A stretch of DNA of 64,000 nt from Rhizophagus clarus (GCA_015698045.1 BLAL01000046.1:436501-500500); one strand, 5' to 3'; shown: positions 32,290 to 45,246, numbered from the stretch's first letter. The notes: a model not told the origin generated them from the sequence alone. Made by a program: numbers and translations.

Positions 32290-34163
32290 GTTATGAATGT
32301 GTATTATACATTTATACTGTATGTACTGAAAAGAAAATGCTGATTCATGTTGTCATTATGGACGGAAACTTCCAGATCAAATTGTCCGATCCAATTGTCC
32401 ATTCCATCCATGAAAAACCAGAATTTGCTGATTCAAAATTTTAACTGCCATAGATTAGGCGCAGACAAATCACATGTTTCACAATTCATAAATTATTTAT
32501 ATAGGTAGACTATACGTCTTTCTTTATACAGTCATTTTATTTAGCATAGCTTGTTTAGTAATAATGCCAAGGTGCTAACTATAAAAGTAAGAGAAATGAA
32601 ATTCCCCTCAGCCCAAAAAATGATTCGTAAACAAGATCATCAAAAAGTAAATTTTTTTTTCGTGTAGGTGAAGTTCGATCAAATAAAATGTTAACGTTAA
32701 CATTAACATTAATATAAAACTTGCCCACATCCGATTTCCTTTTTGGAAATCCTACTACCCTATTCTGCCATTGATTTACCAATCTAACTCCTTTTTTTTA
32801 CTATTAATCATTCCTTTTTTACTATTAACCTTTCCATTTTTATACGGTTATTGTGACATTAAAAATAAATCCCTATTATTCAGCAGTTTTAATATTAAAT
32901 TGCCAAAAATATAATACATATTTTTTTTTGCTTCATGTTACTTATTACCATGAATAAATATTTACCAAATCAGCAATACTTTTCTTATCCTGAGTTCACA
33001 TTGGGAAAATTAATAAATTGACATTAATTTTTCATCTATTAATACAATTTCTTATCCAAAATCCCAAGATTTTTAAAGATCTTTTCAAGTTTAAAGATAA
33101 ATAAAATGCTTATTTTTTATATTAATTTTTAATAACAAAATATTTACTAAACAATTTTGGTGAACTATTCCTGTATTTCATCCAGTTTATAAAAATTATC
33201 ATAATAAACAATATCATTTATAAATTTCATGCATTTCTATAACAGATAAAAACGTCTAACTAGAAGTTTGGTAAGATAATTTCATTGCAAAAAAAAAGAA
33301 TGCTTGTTAGATAATTCTGCTGAAGAAAATATGTTTTGTTGAAAAGATTGCAATAAAACAATACTGATAATGAGAGAACAGGTTCTATTATTAAATTTGT
33401 TGTAATTCTATCTCGATATTTTTTTTAGTGGATTTCAGTTTGAAACCTTATAAATTGTTAATAAAATTAATGATTATCAAAAGTCATAGAACTATTATTA
33501 CTTAAAAATTTTTCTCTTTGAGTCTAAGTGATTAAAATTATCCGTTTACAGCTCATGAACTTATTCGTTGCAAGGGAAATGTTCACGTAATAAAATAACA
33601 TGTTAGGCTGTACCAATTTAATTCTTTGTTTAACGTCTGAAAGGTTTGAGAGCAAAATTCGTAAATTGTATCACTATTGTATCCTGCAAATTTATTGTCG
33701 TGATTTTTTTTTTAATATATTCATCAATCTTTCAAATACGAATATTAGCCTGATCCATAACTCTTAATTGATATTCACCATATACAGGTTGGTGAACAAC
33801 ATTTGTAATGATAGTTTCGAATATGTCAATGAAAACAGTGTGCATAAACGTCATACCTTAAATTTGTTTAGTATTATAAATAGACTTGAAAATTTCAAAC
33901 TGCAATATAATCAGTTAACTTTTAGTATATCTTCATGGAGGATAATTCGCAACGTCATATTGTAAAATATAAACCACAAGATACACATTGCACGATTTTC
34001 AGTTTGGCTTTTTAATAATGAAACACAGAAAGACTTCTTTGGCAGCAATCATGAAACTTAAATCATGCAATATTGCAACCTACAACATATGACAAAATAA
34101 AAATTAACTGTAATATTGTGTCAATTATTATGATGCAACACAATTAATGTTATGATTAATGAT
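32290..34163. other. intergenic, contains one copy of a dispersed repeat
   Basis: No gene supported. 32967-33248 is similar to 38230-38525, with shared text such as AATACTTTTCTTATCC and TAACAAAATATTTACTAAA in the same order and direction. Confidence 0.5.
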
Positions 34164-34697
34164 TAATTTTTATATTTTTTGTATCATTTAACTCAATATT
34201 CGTAAAAAGAGTTTAAGTCTGAATCATAGTTTCAAGTCAGAGTCATAGTTTCAGGTTATGCATCGTTGTGCATCAAAAATTGACTGGAAGGCGATAAAAT
34301 GTCACGAAATGTCATAATAAATAAAGATTTTTTAATATTATCAGCTTTATTTATAGTGTAATTATAAAATATCATCCACATACATATGATGCAAAATGTC
34401 ACAATTATAACATATCATATAACTCTGACTTTTAAGATTAATGATTAATTTATACAAAAATTGACAGATTTCAGTTTAATTCATTTTATTATGACTCATG
34501 TGGAAACGGCTAGATTCTTCTTTGAAGACTCAATAATTATAATATTGAAGATATACATATACTTTATGAGTCATTGCAAATTTGAATATTTTTTTTTGTA
34601 TTATTGAACCCAATATTCATAAAAAGAGTTTGAGTCTGAGTCATATTTTCAAATTAGAGTAATAGTTTCAGATTATGCATCAATGTGCATATTTTCA
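34164..34697. repeat. direct repeat of about 105 bp, 425 bp apart
   Basis: 34164-34275 and 34588-34690 share TATTTTTTGTAT, AAAAAGAGTTTAAGTCTGA, TCATAGTTTCA and TTATGCATC with about 85% similarity by eye. There is no coding content. Confidence 0.65.
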
Positions 34698-34779
34698 TAA
34701 TTTTTGAGTCACATATTTTTCATAAAGTATATAAGTTCTCTATTTTTGGTTTATTTTCAAAAATTTTTTTATCAAAAAA

Positions 34780-34815
34780 AAAAAAAAAATAAAAATAAAA
34801 TAAAATAAAAAATCA
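34780..34815. repeat. A-rich microsatellite (AAAAT)n
   Basis: A run of A followed by several AATAAAATAAA units. Confidence 0.8.
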
Positions 34816-34924
34816 AGGCCGATACACAATAGTTGATTCAATGTATTAAATTCAAAAGTATTTAAAAACAAAATATGACTTTGGTAAGTTTCAGGTGTTT
34901 TTATAGCTGATCTTACTTAGTATG

Positions 34925-35075
34925 CCTTTCCATGTTTGGTCTTAGATCTGTGTAAATACCCCATCCCCTGCGAATCGAGATTCTGAGGACAGGGGTAGCA
35001 TAGCGCCCAGAGATTACTACTAGTAGGAGGGGGGGTTCCTTAACCTTGTTCGAATGATAAGTACGACCACTATGA
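34925..35075 (+). pseudogene. 5S rRNA-like relic
   Basis: A GC-rich island in AT-rich DNA. In order it holds text resembling fungal 5S rRNA: TGTGTAAATACCCCATCCC, then TAGCGCCCAGAGATTA, CTACTAGTAGGAGGGGGGG and CCTTAACCTTG. The usual internal-promoter region (AAGTTAAGC) is badly altered. GTACGACCACTATGATT near 35068 resembles a 5S start, as if a second unit began there. The similarity is from memory of 5S consensus and was not aligned by computer. The minus-strand frame 34913-35110 is a shadow of this block. Alternative: a 5S-derived SINE. Confidence 0.42.
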
Positions 35076-35119
35076 TTTCTGGCCAGGATTATAGGATCGG
35101 CAGAGTACATCGTTTGATA

Positions 35120-36320
35120 TGGAAATATCTACTAACACTTTTTATGTATTCTATTTTTTAGATAATCGGCTATAAAAAAGAATTAGGATAAACTTATTTT
35201 TAATAAACCTTTAATTTATAACTGATATACATTAAAACAGTTAGGGTTTGGTTAGGGTTAATAGAATTTATATTATATTTTATAATTTTTAAAATTTACT
35301 TAATCTAAATTATATGTACGATTATATAATCACTTAATAAATTATATTACATTTATAATGTGTAAATAATTATTATTCGTTGTTATTTTTAAATCTATAA
35401 TTGAAACACAAATTTTATGTAAAGATTTAATAAAATATTATGTATTTTATAATTTTTTAAATTTATAACATATATAAATAATAACAATAATAATTTATAA
35501 GATTTACTTATTAATAAAATTTATATTATATTTTATATTTTTGAACGAATTTACTTTGTTTAGATTATATTAAAGATTATAATTAAATAATTTTTTAAAT
35601 ATTTAGTATGTTTAGTATTGTGATTGAAGATAAGCAAAATAAAAAAAAACTCGAAATAATGAAAATGAAAATAAATAAAAATGAGCGAAATATATTTTGT
35701 TATTAAATAAATAAATAAATCTGACAAATTAAAGAAAATTATTTGAATAAAATTATTTGTCAATTCTTAACGTAATGTACTATATATTTAATCCAATCAG
35801 ATTTTAAGAAAATAGAGGGGAGGGTATGTTAAACAAACAATTGAATTGGAGCGATCTTACCATCACTTCTACATTTGCATAAAATTACGCATATTTAGTT
35901 TAACCAATTTATTACCCATAATTCCTAAAATTCATACAGGAATTAAATTCACCCAAATCATATATTTATATATTCCTCTTGCTACGCCAAATGATCACCT
36001 CGGTAATCACTATACCCAATGTTGCCCAATAAATAAAATTTTCATGCAAAATTAAATTACCATATACAAAATTGCGCCACAGCACTACTCCTAAACTATT
36101 CCCAACTATTAGAATCTTGCATGAAAGGATAACATTTATCCGCAATTACATGTGATTGTACATCTAAAAAAATTTGTACCACTTTCACATTTAAATTATT
36201 TTATAAAATTGTGAGACACTCCTGCATCAAATATAACAGATAACATAATCTTATTTTTAATCCGTGCGAAACAACAGTTATAACATTAAATAAATTTAAG
36301 TTTAATTCAAACTTCGTTAG
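35120..36320. other. intergenic, very AT-rich
   Basis: No supported gene. A short TTAGGGTTTGGTTAGGGTTA stretch at 35240 is too short to be a telomere. Confidence 0.35.
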
Positions 36321-36322
36321 AA

Positions 36323-37730
36323 ATGCCTTTCGAACATCCTCAAGAAGTTGCTGATGATTATGAGAGATTACTTGATTCTAATGAAGGGTATGATGTTATT
36401 ATTTATGCTGGATAATAGAGAAATTCATGCACATTCATTAATACTACGCACAAGGTCAACATTTCGTACGATATTCCCTATGGAATCGTTTGAGAGGTGG
36501 AATGAAAGATTTATTTATAATATACGCAATATTTCATTTCCATTATTTAGTATGATTTTAAGGTAGGGTAAAAGTTATTTGTGTTCGAATTATCATACGT
36601 TTTTAAGAAATACTAATAATTTTCTCATTTTCTAAAACTCCAGATTTATTTTATTGTGGAAAGATTGATTTGAATCAACTAGTTGGTCCTGATATTTTAA
36701 GGCTTTTGATAGCAGTAAATGAAATTGATATTCAAATATTAACCAACTATATTCAAGAATATTTAATTATAAATAGAGATAATTACATGCAGGAAAACTC
36801 TACTGAAATTCTTGAAGAGATTTATTAAGGTAATGCTTTTATAAGTCAGGATATTTTACATCGAAAAATTTGGGAGAATTTCGAAAGATTACTAAATTCA
36901 AATCACTTTACTAGTTTACAAGCACTTTATTGGAGTTACTTTTTCAAGGGAATTAGGTGGTGTTTGGCTCAAAATTGGAACATTTCACAAGATTCTACAC
37001 AATGGGATAAATGAAATCGCAATCATGGAGGGAACTATTCATAGATTTACTTCCGCTTATAAGATTTTGTCATATTTCTACGGAAACTTTTGCTAATAGA
37101 TCCATTCAGAGAAATAATGACAAGAAAAATAGTTAATAATATGTTCCAATTCCATATGACTCGAATTCATCAATTAATTAACGACAAGACCTCCTAGACA
37201 ATCAAGATGTAATATTGATTCTGTTATAATTAATCAAAATCACATTGTAGTTTTTGCAAATTGGATTCATAGGAGAAATACTCGTGGATACATTTCTTAT
37301 AGGTTTAATCTTTTATATAGAGCCAGCAGGGATGGTAATAGATTTTATGAAAGGTGTGAAATAGAGGGGCTACCATTTTATTGTAAAAGTTTTAAATTCG
37401 GAACAAATAGTTGGAGGATATAACTCGCTTACTTGGCATTCAAATACAAATATTGAATGGAAGTCCACTTATGATAGCTTTATATTTTCATTTACAAATA
37501 AAAATAATCTTGACAGCGCAAGAGTTGGTTAAGTTATGGTGATCATTATTTTATAGGTATTAAATATTAATTATAGTGGTCTTCATGGTCCAATATTCGG
37601 TAACGGTATTGATTTAAATCCTTACGATGGTACTTGGTAAAGCGATAGGCCAAGTTCTTATCCTAACTTAGATATACCAGCAATGTTTATTGCGGATGAC
37701 TATGAAGTTTTTGAAGTTATCAGAAAATAA
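36323..37730 (+). pseudogene. BTB-TLDc protein, pseudogene
   Basis: It starts with ATG 36323 (MPFEHPQEVADDYERLLDSN) and a BTB domain: YDVIIYAG, frameshift near 36412, then NREIHAHSLILRTRSTFR. An intron at 36563-36643 is followed by FIYCGKIDLNQLVGPDILRL. A BACK-like helical middle follows (WCLAQNWNISQD). Then comes the TLDc domain with NRFYERCEIEG and, at the end, GPIFGNGIDLNPYDGTW and FIADDYEVFEVIRK, with TAA at 37728. Stops at about 36826 and 37012 and several frameshifts break it. Intact relatives are thought to act as Cullin-3 adaptors with a TLDc oxidation-resistance-type module. This family is large in Rhizophagus, and this copy is dead. Confidence 0.82.
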
Positions 37731-38710
37731 TTATATTAGCGTTTTAATATTCCATGTGTTGTGTGGGAATATTTTTTTAAAGAAATCAAATTATTCTTTT
37801 ATTATCATTTGGTAAATCATTTTCTTTATTTACATGATATTTGTTAAACGATTTTAGCAATAAGTTCATTTATAATTATATAATACTAAATTTTTAATTT
37901 CGATTATTTATTAAAAAAAAAATATTTCTATTTATTTTCCAATAAATTACAGTCCAATTTATAAAAGTAGTTAATTATGTCCGGAATTAGATTTTTTTTC
38001 TATAATCATACTCACGTTATACATAAAATATTCAGGAAATTTTGAAAATTTTGGACTCAGAATTAAGCATAGTGCGAGCCAGAGTTAGATTTTGGCCTGC
38101 ATTATAATCTACTAATTACATATATGTACCGATATTTCAATGTACCGATACTTTTTCCCAAAACCGGAAGCATCGGTACATCGAAGTTTGACTGTACTTA
38201 TAATACATTATTGAACAACATTTTACTTAATCACCAATACTTCTCTTATCCATTATCTTAACATCCTGGTTTCATATCGAGAAAATTTAGTGAATTGGCA
38301 TTACTAATTCTTCATCCTTTAATACAAATCTCTCAAGTTTTAACTATCTTATAAAATATAAAGGTATTTTCATAATAATTCTTGATAACAAAATATTTAC
38401 TAAATAATTTGTATATAGTGAAATTTTTTTAGATTATTTGTGCATTCTATATAGTTTATACTAATCTTCAAATAGCAATAATAAAAAATCATTTATAAGT
38501 TCTCACATTTCCATAAACAGATAACACTTTATTTAAAATAAATTTGTTTGAACAAAAAATTAAGAGTATAAAAAAAAACTCATATAATCAATTTATTTAT
38601 ACATTTTTTAATGTGATTAATATAAAAAAAAATGAGTCTGAAAAATTTAATACTTCACATCAGCTATCATTTGACGCAAATCGACACTTGATACACAACA
38701 CAACATTCAA
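37731..38710. other. intergenic with a pogo-like transposon end and a dispersed repeat
   Basis: 38230-38525 is the second copy of the dispersed repeat at 32967-33248. A terminal motif that reads CAGTCAAACTTCGATGTACC from 38194 inward, followed by TA, resembles pogo/Tigger ends. No coding sequence seen. Confidence 0.45.
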
Positions 38711-39700
38711 TTATTTTCTTTTTTCAAAAATAATTCCAACTCCACTTGGACGTTTTATTGGACCAACTACTTTTTGTCCTTCAACTTTACCACTTTAGGT
38801 ATGTAATGATATTTTAATGTTATGTAAGAAAAATTTAATTTCGTTTATAGCAAATTGTCTCTAAATTATTACAATTTGGTTATTTATATTTGCAAAAATA
38901 TTTTTAAAAAAAACTTAAAATTGTAAAATACACTTACGCATGTTTACCACCTCTAAATACAACAAAGTTTTTACTAATTTTTGTTGCCGAAACGTTCTTA
39001 TTTAAATGTCTGAATGGTTCAAATGATTTACCTTGTAATGATTCATTCATATGAATATGTGGATCAAAATTTTCATCTTCTATAATGTCCTGAAGGGAAT
39101 CATCAGGACGCTTCCAAGAATCTCCATATTGTTCTTTCTCTTGCAACCGTTTGGAAGCTTGTTTTTTAAGATGTTTAATAAGAACCTTTTGATGTTTAAT
39201 TGCTGGATTATATATTCCTAGATTTAACATAATACGATTAATAAAAATTTAAAATCCTGGATAAATAAAGTAGCGGTGGAATTTTCAAAATTTTTGTTGC
39301 ATCAATTGTAAATTCTGAGAATGTATTTATAACTTCTTCATATTTTGATTCTTCCCACATACAGTATATAAAGCAAACAAAGTTATTCGAAATACAAAGA
39401 AAAAATATACTGTATATAAATTAACATTATACATGGAATTACCTCACCAATAAAAATATTTGCAATAGGATTAGAAATAATTTTAGTCATCATAGGATAT
39501 ATATTGTAAAAACTTTTGGTTCATCACAATCACCAATGTATTTTTGTATGGTCAAATTGAGGCTCTTTTGCATACGTTCAGTATAAAATTTTAGCTTATT
39601 TATGACATAATCTTTAAGTACTTTTGTTGAATTTGTAAATTTAGCTATATGTTTAAGTATTAAATTTATTGGCAAATTCTTTCGAATGCTTGTCCAAGAT
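38711..39700 (-). pseudogene. cytochrome P450, truncated and rearranged
   Basis: Minus-strand pieces in order: KFYTERMQKSLNLTIQKYIG (about 39600), NPIANIFIGE after it, EESKYEEVINTFSEFT near 39340, ILKIPPLLYL, a one-base break, then GIYNPAIKHQKVL, DDSLQDIIEDENFDP (39100) and the haem-binding region NFVVFRGGKHA, where an intron (GTAAGT) interrupts before the expected Cys. The next exon resumes with FAINEIKFFLHNIKI and, after an in-frame stop, VVGPIKRPSGVGIIFEKRK. The order and the FxxGxxxA(C) signature identify a P450. The I-helix and the ExxR region between DENFDP and the haem loop are missing, so there is an internal deletion as well as frameshifts. No function is expected. Confidence 0.78.
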
Positions 39701-39739
39701 CGAATGATTCATCTCTTGTTAGCACTGTTCTTTTCCTAT

Positions 39740-41255
39740 ATCATATAATACGATATTAAAAGAAATTTTTTAATTCGAACTTAAAGTTATTAATTTATTA
39801 ATAAAAATGAGCAATGACTTACCGGTTTCCTTCAACCCAAATATATAAACTGAAGATATCACTGTACTAATACGATACGATATAAATAAAGAAAGTTAAT
39901 TAAATTTTTGGTGTCAAAAACTCATGAATCTATAAAGTCTACAAACCGCTTTTAAGGAATTCTACATTATTATATATATAGCCAAAAAATCCAAGGTATT
40001 ATATCCAACAATTTGGTATTTATAACGAACGAGTGGTAGCATATTCTATTATTAAAATTACAAATAATAGTCATCTATATATCATACGCTTAAGAATGTA
40101 GAGCGTTACCGATAGAACAGATCCTAAAATAATCAATTGATACATTTTTTTTTTAAAGAAAAGATTTAAAAGAATGGGATTATTTTTATAGTTTTTTTTT
40201 GTCCCATTATCAAATAAGCTTTTTTATACTTCGCTACAAGTTTTTCTCATTACTGAATGAAGCTAAAAATAACTTGCTAAAATAGGCATATGTTATTGTT
40301 TGTTTGGAACATTGATACAAGGAATAAATAGTAACGTTAATTAATTCAATGACCTTAATGATTTCTAAATACAGAAATTACGATACGTCGGACAAGATTT
40401 TAGATGATTTCATGTCAAAATTCGTCCGTTTTAAAAAATCATGTGATAATTCAAGAATGGATCAGAGTTTCTTTAATAGTAACATTTTGTAAATCCTCTA
40501 TTATTTTGTCACCCAAATTTAGCCTATTTGCGAAATATGCGGACCGCCGATCGCGTAATTTTTGACATAGCAGTTGGTGCATAAAGAACGCTTAAGTTTT
40601 CAAATACCATCTATAGTACGTCCCTTCATAGTTCTTTCCTTAATGAGTAAATATAAGATTTGAAAATCATTCAGCTCAGTTAATCGTGTTAAAAATTAAA
40701 TGAGGAATTAAACAATGTAAATTTAGAAATTTAAAATTTACTTAAAATAGATTTATGGAAAATTTTACTAAAGAAAAACTCGCGTGAATTTTTCTTAACA
40801 GCCATTATTTTAGTTTACTAATCAGAACACTGATAGAAATGTAATTATTGGACAGTCTTCATTTTCACATTTCCTACTATGTACTTATATTTTGATTTTC
40901 ATAATAATTATTTTTCATAAAAACATATTAAGATTTATTATTATTATTTTATGTACTACAGTATAATGCTGTATATCAATTTTGAAGAAATATGAATAAA
41001 CGCACTTTGTCGCTTCTAAATGATAAATTAAAGATTATGCAACATTGCTGCACATCCAATAAGATTTTACTAAATTTTTTTTTTAAATCGAATGTTATAA
41101 TTAACATTTTTCGGAGGTTTAGTTCGAGTGATTGTCCCACACTAACCTTCGGAACTTTGGATGCAAGTTAAAAATTATATATTTATAAAGATAGTAAAGA
41201 TATTGAGATTTATTATAAATAACATTCATTAAGACAATGAAGAACAGTTTGTAAA
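39740..41255. other. intergenic, no gene seen
   Basis: AT-rich sequence with no convincing frame. It probably holds the 3' flank of the minus-strand F-box gene. Confidence 0.35.
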
Positions 41256-42752
41256 TTAAATATTTTCTTGAATCCATTCAAAATCTTCAAAAGTAAAACG
41301 TTGCCACATAAGATTATTATGACTATGCTTTTTAACAATTCCTTGTATTTTATATTCTTCTATTAAATCAAAATATATACTAGTTTTATCAAAAATAATA
41401 TAATCTGATAACTCATCAGCAAGTTGACTGGTTTGTAATAACAAAGGATGTTTACCTTTCCAATTATCAAGGAATAATTTTAAAGATTCTAATTTAGGTG
41501 TTTCAATAAAATGGAATTTAAACCTAAACAAATTAGTTGGTGATGATTCAACCAAAACTTTAAATAACAAATTCCAATTAAATAATGCATCCGTACCAAA
41601 ATTTTTATAATTACAAAGAATAATGTATAACCCATTTAAATATTGACAATTGATTAATAATTTTTCAAATTCTAAAATATTACAATTTCTAACTACTAAT
41701 TTAAGGTATTTGAGATTTGGACATTTTTGATATATAGCTTGAATTATTTTTTCATTATCAATCTCATTATGAAATATGCGACTAATATTTATTTCAACAA
41801 GATATCCATTTGTGTTTTTAATTAGATTTGTTAAAACTTTAACTGGAACACCTCCAGTTTTTAAAATTTGTAAGAATGGTAATGATAAATTCTCTAAACA
41901 TTTCCATGATCTTGTTCGAAAAGAAAATTTACCCAATTCTAATTTGTATAAATTTACAAAAGATGAAAGGATTCTTGTAATAGGTTCTTTAGTTATAGTA
42001 AAATCTTGTATAGTATCTGCATGTTTAATAAATGAATTTTCAAGAATTTTACAAAATGATGTTATAATAACATTTTCTGGATATTTGGTTAGCAAATGGA
42101 CATTAAATAATTTTTTGGAACTTTCAATTAATTTAACAATTTCATAATTGTTGTTATCCTTTTCAATAAAAAGTTCTAATTCTTTAATTGATTTGCATAT
42201 TTCTGTTAATCCAAACAAAATATCATCCTTGATGTAAGTACTACAGCTGAGAAATTCAAGCTCTGAAAAACAGTTTTTGGCTCCAGAAACAAGATGTAAT
42301 TGATAATCAAATTGACAAGGTACATAAAGGTGTGTTATTCTCGTATTTTCATTGATAAAAAGATTAATTATTTCTTTTCTAACAGATAAAAATAAATCAG
42401 TATTTTTAAGATTATTAATAGCACTGATTAGTTCATTTAAAATTTCTAAATTTAAATATTTACAAAAACTAATGTAATTAAATGAAGGCTTTTGATAAAC
42501 ATTTGTCAAAATATTAATTCCTTGATTTTTTAAATTATTTCTTGACTCATCCGATAAATGTGAAATTATTACATTAAATAGAGGCTCCTTTAACTCCTTT
42601 CCTTTCAAATATTTCCAAGGATCTTTCCATAAAATTGGAATTATCATTTCACACCAGGTTTTATTAACCATAAGACATGAAAAAATGGCATTTTTATTAT
42701 ATTGCAATTCTTTAAAAATCAGGTAAAGAATATCACCGTTTAATTTGGGCAT
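41256..42752 (-). CDS. F-box protein with degenerate leucine-rich repeats, intact
   Basis: A single-exon gene of 498 codons with a true ATG start (MPKLNGDILYLIFKEL) and stop at 41256. Residues 1-45 are an F-box (DILYLIFKEL, then SCLMVNKTWCEMIIPILWKD), which binds Skp1 in SCF ubiquitin ligases. The rest (about 100-480) is Leu/Asn/Lys-rich with irregular LRR-like strands such as CPNLKYLKLVVRNCNILEFE and PTNLFRFKFHF, presumably the substrate-binding part. Length and layout match the large F-box family of Rhizophagus. No frameshift or stop is seen, so it is probably functional. The target protein is unknown. Plus-strand frames inside it are shadows. Confidence 0.9.
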   Translation of the reverse strand: MPKLNGDILYLIFKELQYNKNAIFSCLMVNKTWCEMIIPILWKDPWKYLKGKELKEPLFNVIISHLSDESRNNLKNQGINILTNVYQKPSFNYISFCKYLNLEILNELISAINNLKNTDLFLSVRKEIINLFINENTRITHLYVPCQFDYQLHLVSGAKNCFSELEFLSCSTYIKDDILFGLTEICKSIKELELFIEKDNNNYEIVKLIESSKKLFNVHLLTKYPENVIITSFCKILENSFIKHADTIQDFTITKEPITRILSSFVNLYKLELGKFSFRTRSWKCLENLSLPFLQILKTGGVPVKVLTNLIKNTNGYLVEINISRIFHNEIDNEKIIQAIYQKCPNLKYLKLVVRNCNILEFEKLLINCQYLNGLYIILCNYKNFGTDALFNWNLLFKVLVESSPTNLFRFKFHFIETPKLESLKLFLDNWKGKHPLLLQTSQLADELSDYIIFDKTSIYFDLIEEYKIQGIVKKHSHNNLMWQRFTFEDFEWIQENI

Positions 42753-45238
42753 TTTTATTAAAGAAAAAGAAAAATGTACAATATGTATTTGTGCGCAAAT
42801 AAATGCTTAAATAACTGATAATGACATAATATTTATATGATTTATGTCGTACAAGATCATATGAGGTCGACATGACACCCCTTAAAGCTGGATGCATGTA
42901 TCGCGTGATGTGTGTAACACAATTTGATAAACCCCGGTAAAAACTAACTCGCTCAAATGTTAAATCACCTTCATTCTATGTATATGGGAAAGATTAATAG
43001 AAGAAGAAATGATCTTGAGGATAAGGGAGTTAAATCCTCCTGGCTTGAAACTGACGAGGAATGGAAAAAAACAATATGCATACCTCAGGAGAATGATATG
43101 CTTTAACGTGATATTATTAAATTTCTTTATAACATACTCAAAAAAGACTTCTTTCCCACCTATTTATATATTTCTTTTTAAATCACCACCGCGCAGTACT
43201 TAATCGTTTAGAAAATTTAATCTTTTTTTTTAATTATTATAATTTGTCTTTTTATAAAATATCCGTCTCGATATATCAAATATGTGATCTGTGGATCTAT
43301 TTAATTCATAATTCGATAATTAATTATCGCAATTTGCAATGACGATACAATGTAATATATTGAATGGTACAAGGTTTACATTAAAATAATATATTAAATA
43401 TAATAACTAACCATTTTTCCGAGATTAGTTAGTTATTCTTTTTTTAGAAATTTATAATTTTTATTACTAATTGACTAAATTGATTATTAATATTATTAAG
43501 CAAGTTCTGCTAAACATATTTTACTAATTAATTTTGATAGTAGTTAAATTACATCAATGATTATTTTTTCTAAAATATATTGTTTCAACAAAAAAAGACA
43601 ATGGATGTTTTATTTTCTATGAAAAAAATAAATTATTTATTTTTTTTATCATATACATTTATTCACATTTCACATACAGCAATTTTTTTTTCAATAATAT
43701 ATTAAACTACTATCCGTGAAAAACTGATTGCGAGCCCTCAAAGCATGAAGCATAAAGTAATACATATGCATATGTTATAAAATTGATAGAAAAGATTAGA
43801 TCATATTTAAACGTCAAACCAACCATAAATTGAATTAGTTCTTTGGTGTCAAATATAATTAAGTGACATGTTACAAGATTCTTGGCATTTTCAAAAGGAT
43901 TGTTATGGATTTATATTGTTTGATCTGCTTTCAAATTTTTTTTCCAATTTTGTCACATTCTTTTATTGAGAATATAATTATTTTTTATTTCTTATAATGT
44001 TATACGATGATGATCAAAGATTTATTTTTTTAATATGTTTGTTTATTAAAAGAAATATAAAATTTCATATCAATTTAATAATTTTTTACGACTTATTAGA
44101 ATTTTTTTATTAAGTTATTGGATAAATTATTTATTTCTTTTTGTAAAATTATTATTAATAATTAGATTTTTTGTTTTATTTTATTTTATTTTATTTATTT
44201 TATTTTTTTTTTTTTAGATAAGAAACGATCTGCCTCATAAAAACGAGATTTTTTGTTTCAATGATTTGAAAAAATACAATATGGTAATTCTTCTTTATTA
44301 ATGATTAATTTATATGCTATTATTCGTGACGCTAACCGATATAAATACAACACCGTACAATATTGGATAATTACAAATGAAAAAAAAATTCCAGATGTTG
44401 ATCAATTGGATCTGGGGCGAAATTAGTGTAACCCAGTCAAACTCTATAGTCTATTTATTTATTAAACGTACAGTATTTCAGTCTCAGAGAATCTTAAAAA
44501 ATTAGATAAACCGAGCCGTCCACAAAAAAAAAAGATACATTTAACTAAAGAAATAAATATCGACTGTACTTTTAAGTTAAATCTGTAAATTAATAATTAA
44601 ATATAATTTAATGTATAATTATAAAGTTATTTAATCCGTTCTTCAAATATTAAAGACATTGATAAGATTTCCATATACTTTTGCTTGTAAAGATGCTTCA
44701 TATTTTTTTACTAAATATATATATTATAAAAGAAACAATCTAAAATTATGTAATAATGCACCAATAACGTTTCCAATCCTATATAAAAATGTTACTCAAC
44801 AATTACTTAGAAACTCTGATTACAAGGTTAAAACTATACTCACGTCTCGGTTTAAAAATACTACGTTTGTATCATAATATTTAGTTGCCAAAAATTTGAA
44901 AAGATTCTTTAAGTAAGGCTTTAGGATATATATAAATCCAATTTATAAAAATATATATATATTGCAGAACTAAAAGCCTGACAATTAACAAATTAAGGCA
45001 ATGTTTATTTTTTTTTAAAAAAAGATCTTTGTCCTATTTTTAACCTTAAAGAGAACCAAATCTCCATTGAACCAAATCTATTGAAGTTTATACCTCTCCT
45101 TAAGTTTTGAATTGATAAACCCATAAAAATAAAATTATAATAAAATGCTACCCTTTCTGACCCTTCTTTCTCAAAAGTTTCACGTATATATTTCCAATAA
45201 TTATTTGGTTCAGCGTTGATATAAACTTGAATTAAAAG
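42753..45238. other. intergenic, no gene seen
   Basis: AT-rich. Contains a (TTTTA)n microsatellite at 44176-44216 and, at 44321-44360, the second copy of the interspersed repeat also found at 4954-4992. The short frames at 43009 and 44659 lack any recognisable feature. Confidence 0.4.
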
Positions 45239-45246
45239 ATCTATAA

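Noticed and set aside
35050-35062. TTGTTCGAATGAT as a tRNA T-arm
   Set aside because: No matching acceptor or anticodon arms; it lies in the 5S-like relic.
34913-35110. 65-residue minus-strand frame
   Set aside because: It is the antisense shadow of the 5S-like GC-rich block.
35238-35260. Telomere-like TTAGGG text
   Set aside because: Only three imperfect units in AT-rich sequence with genes and repeats on both sides; not a chromosome end.
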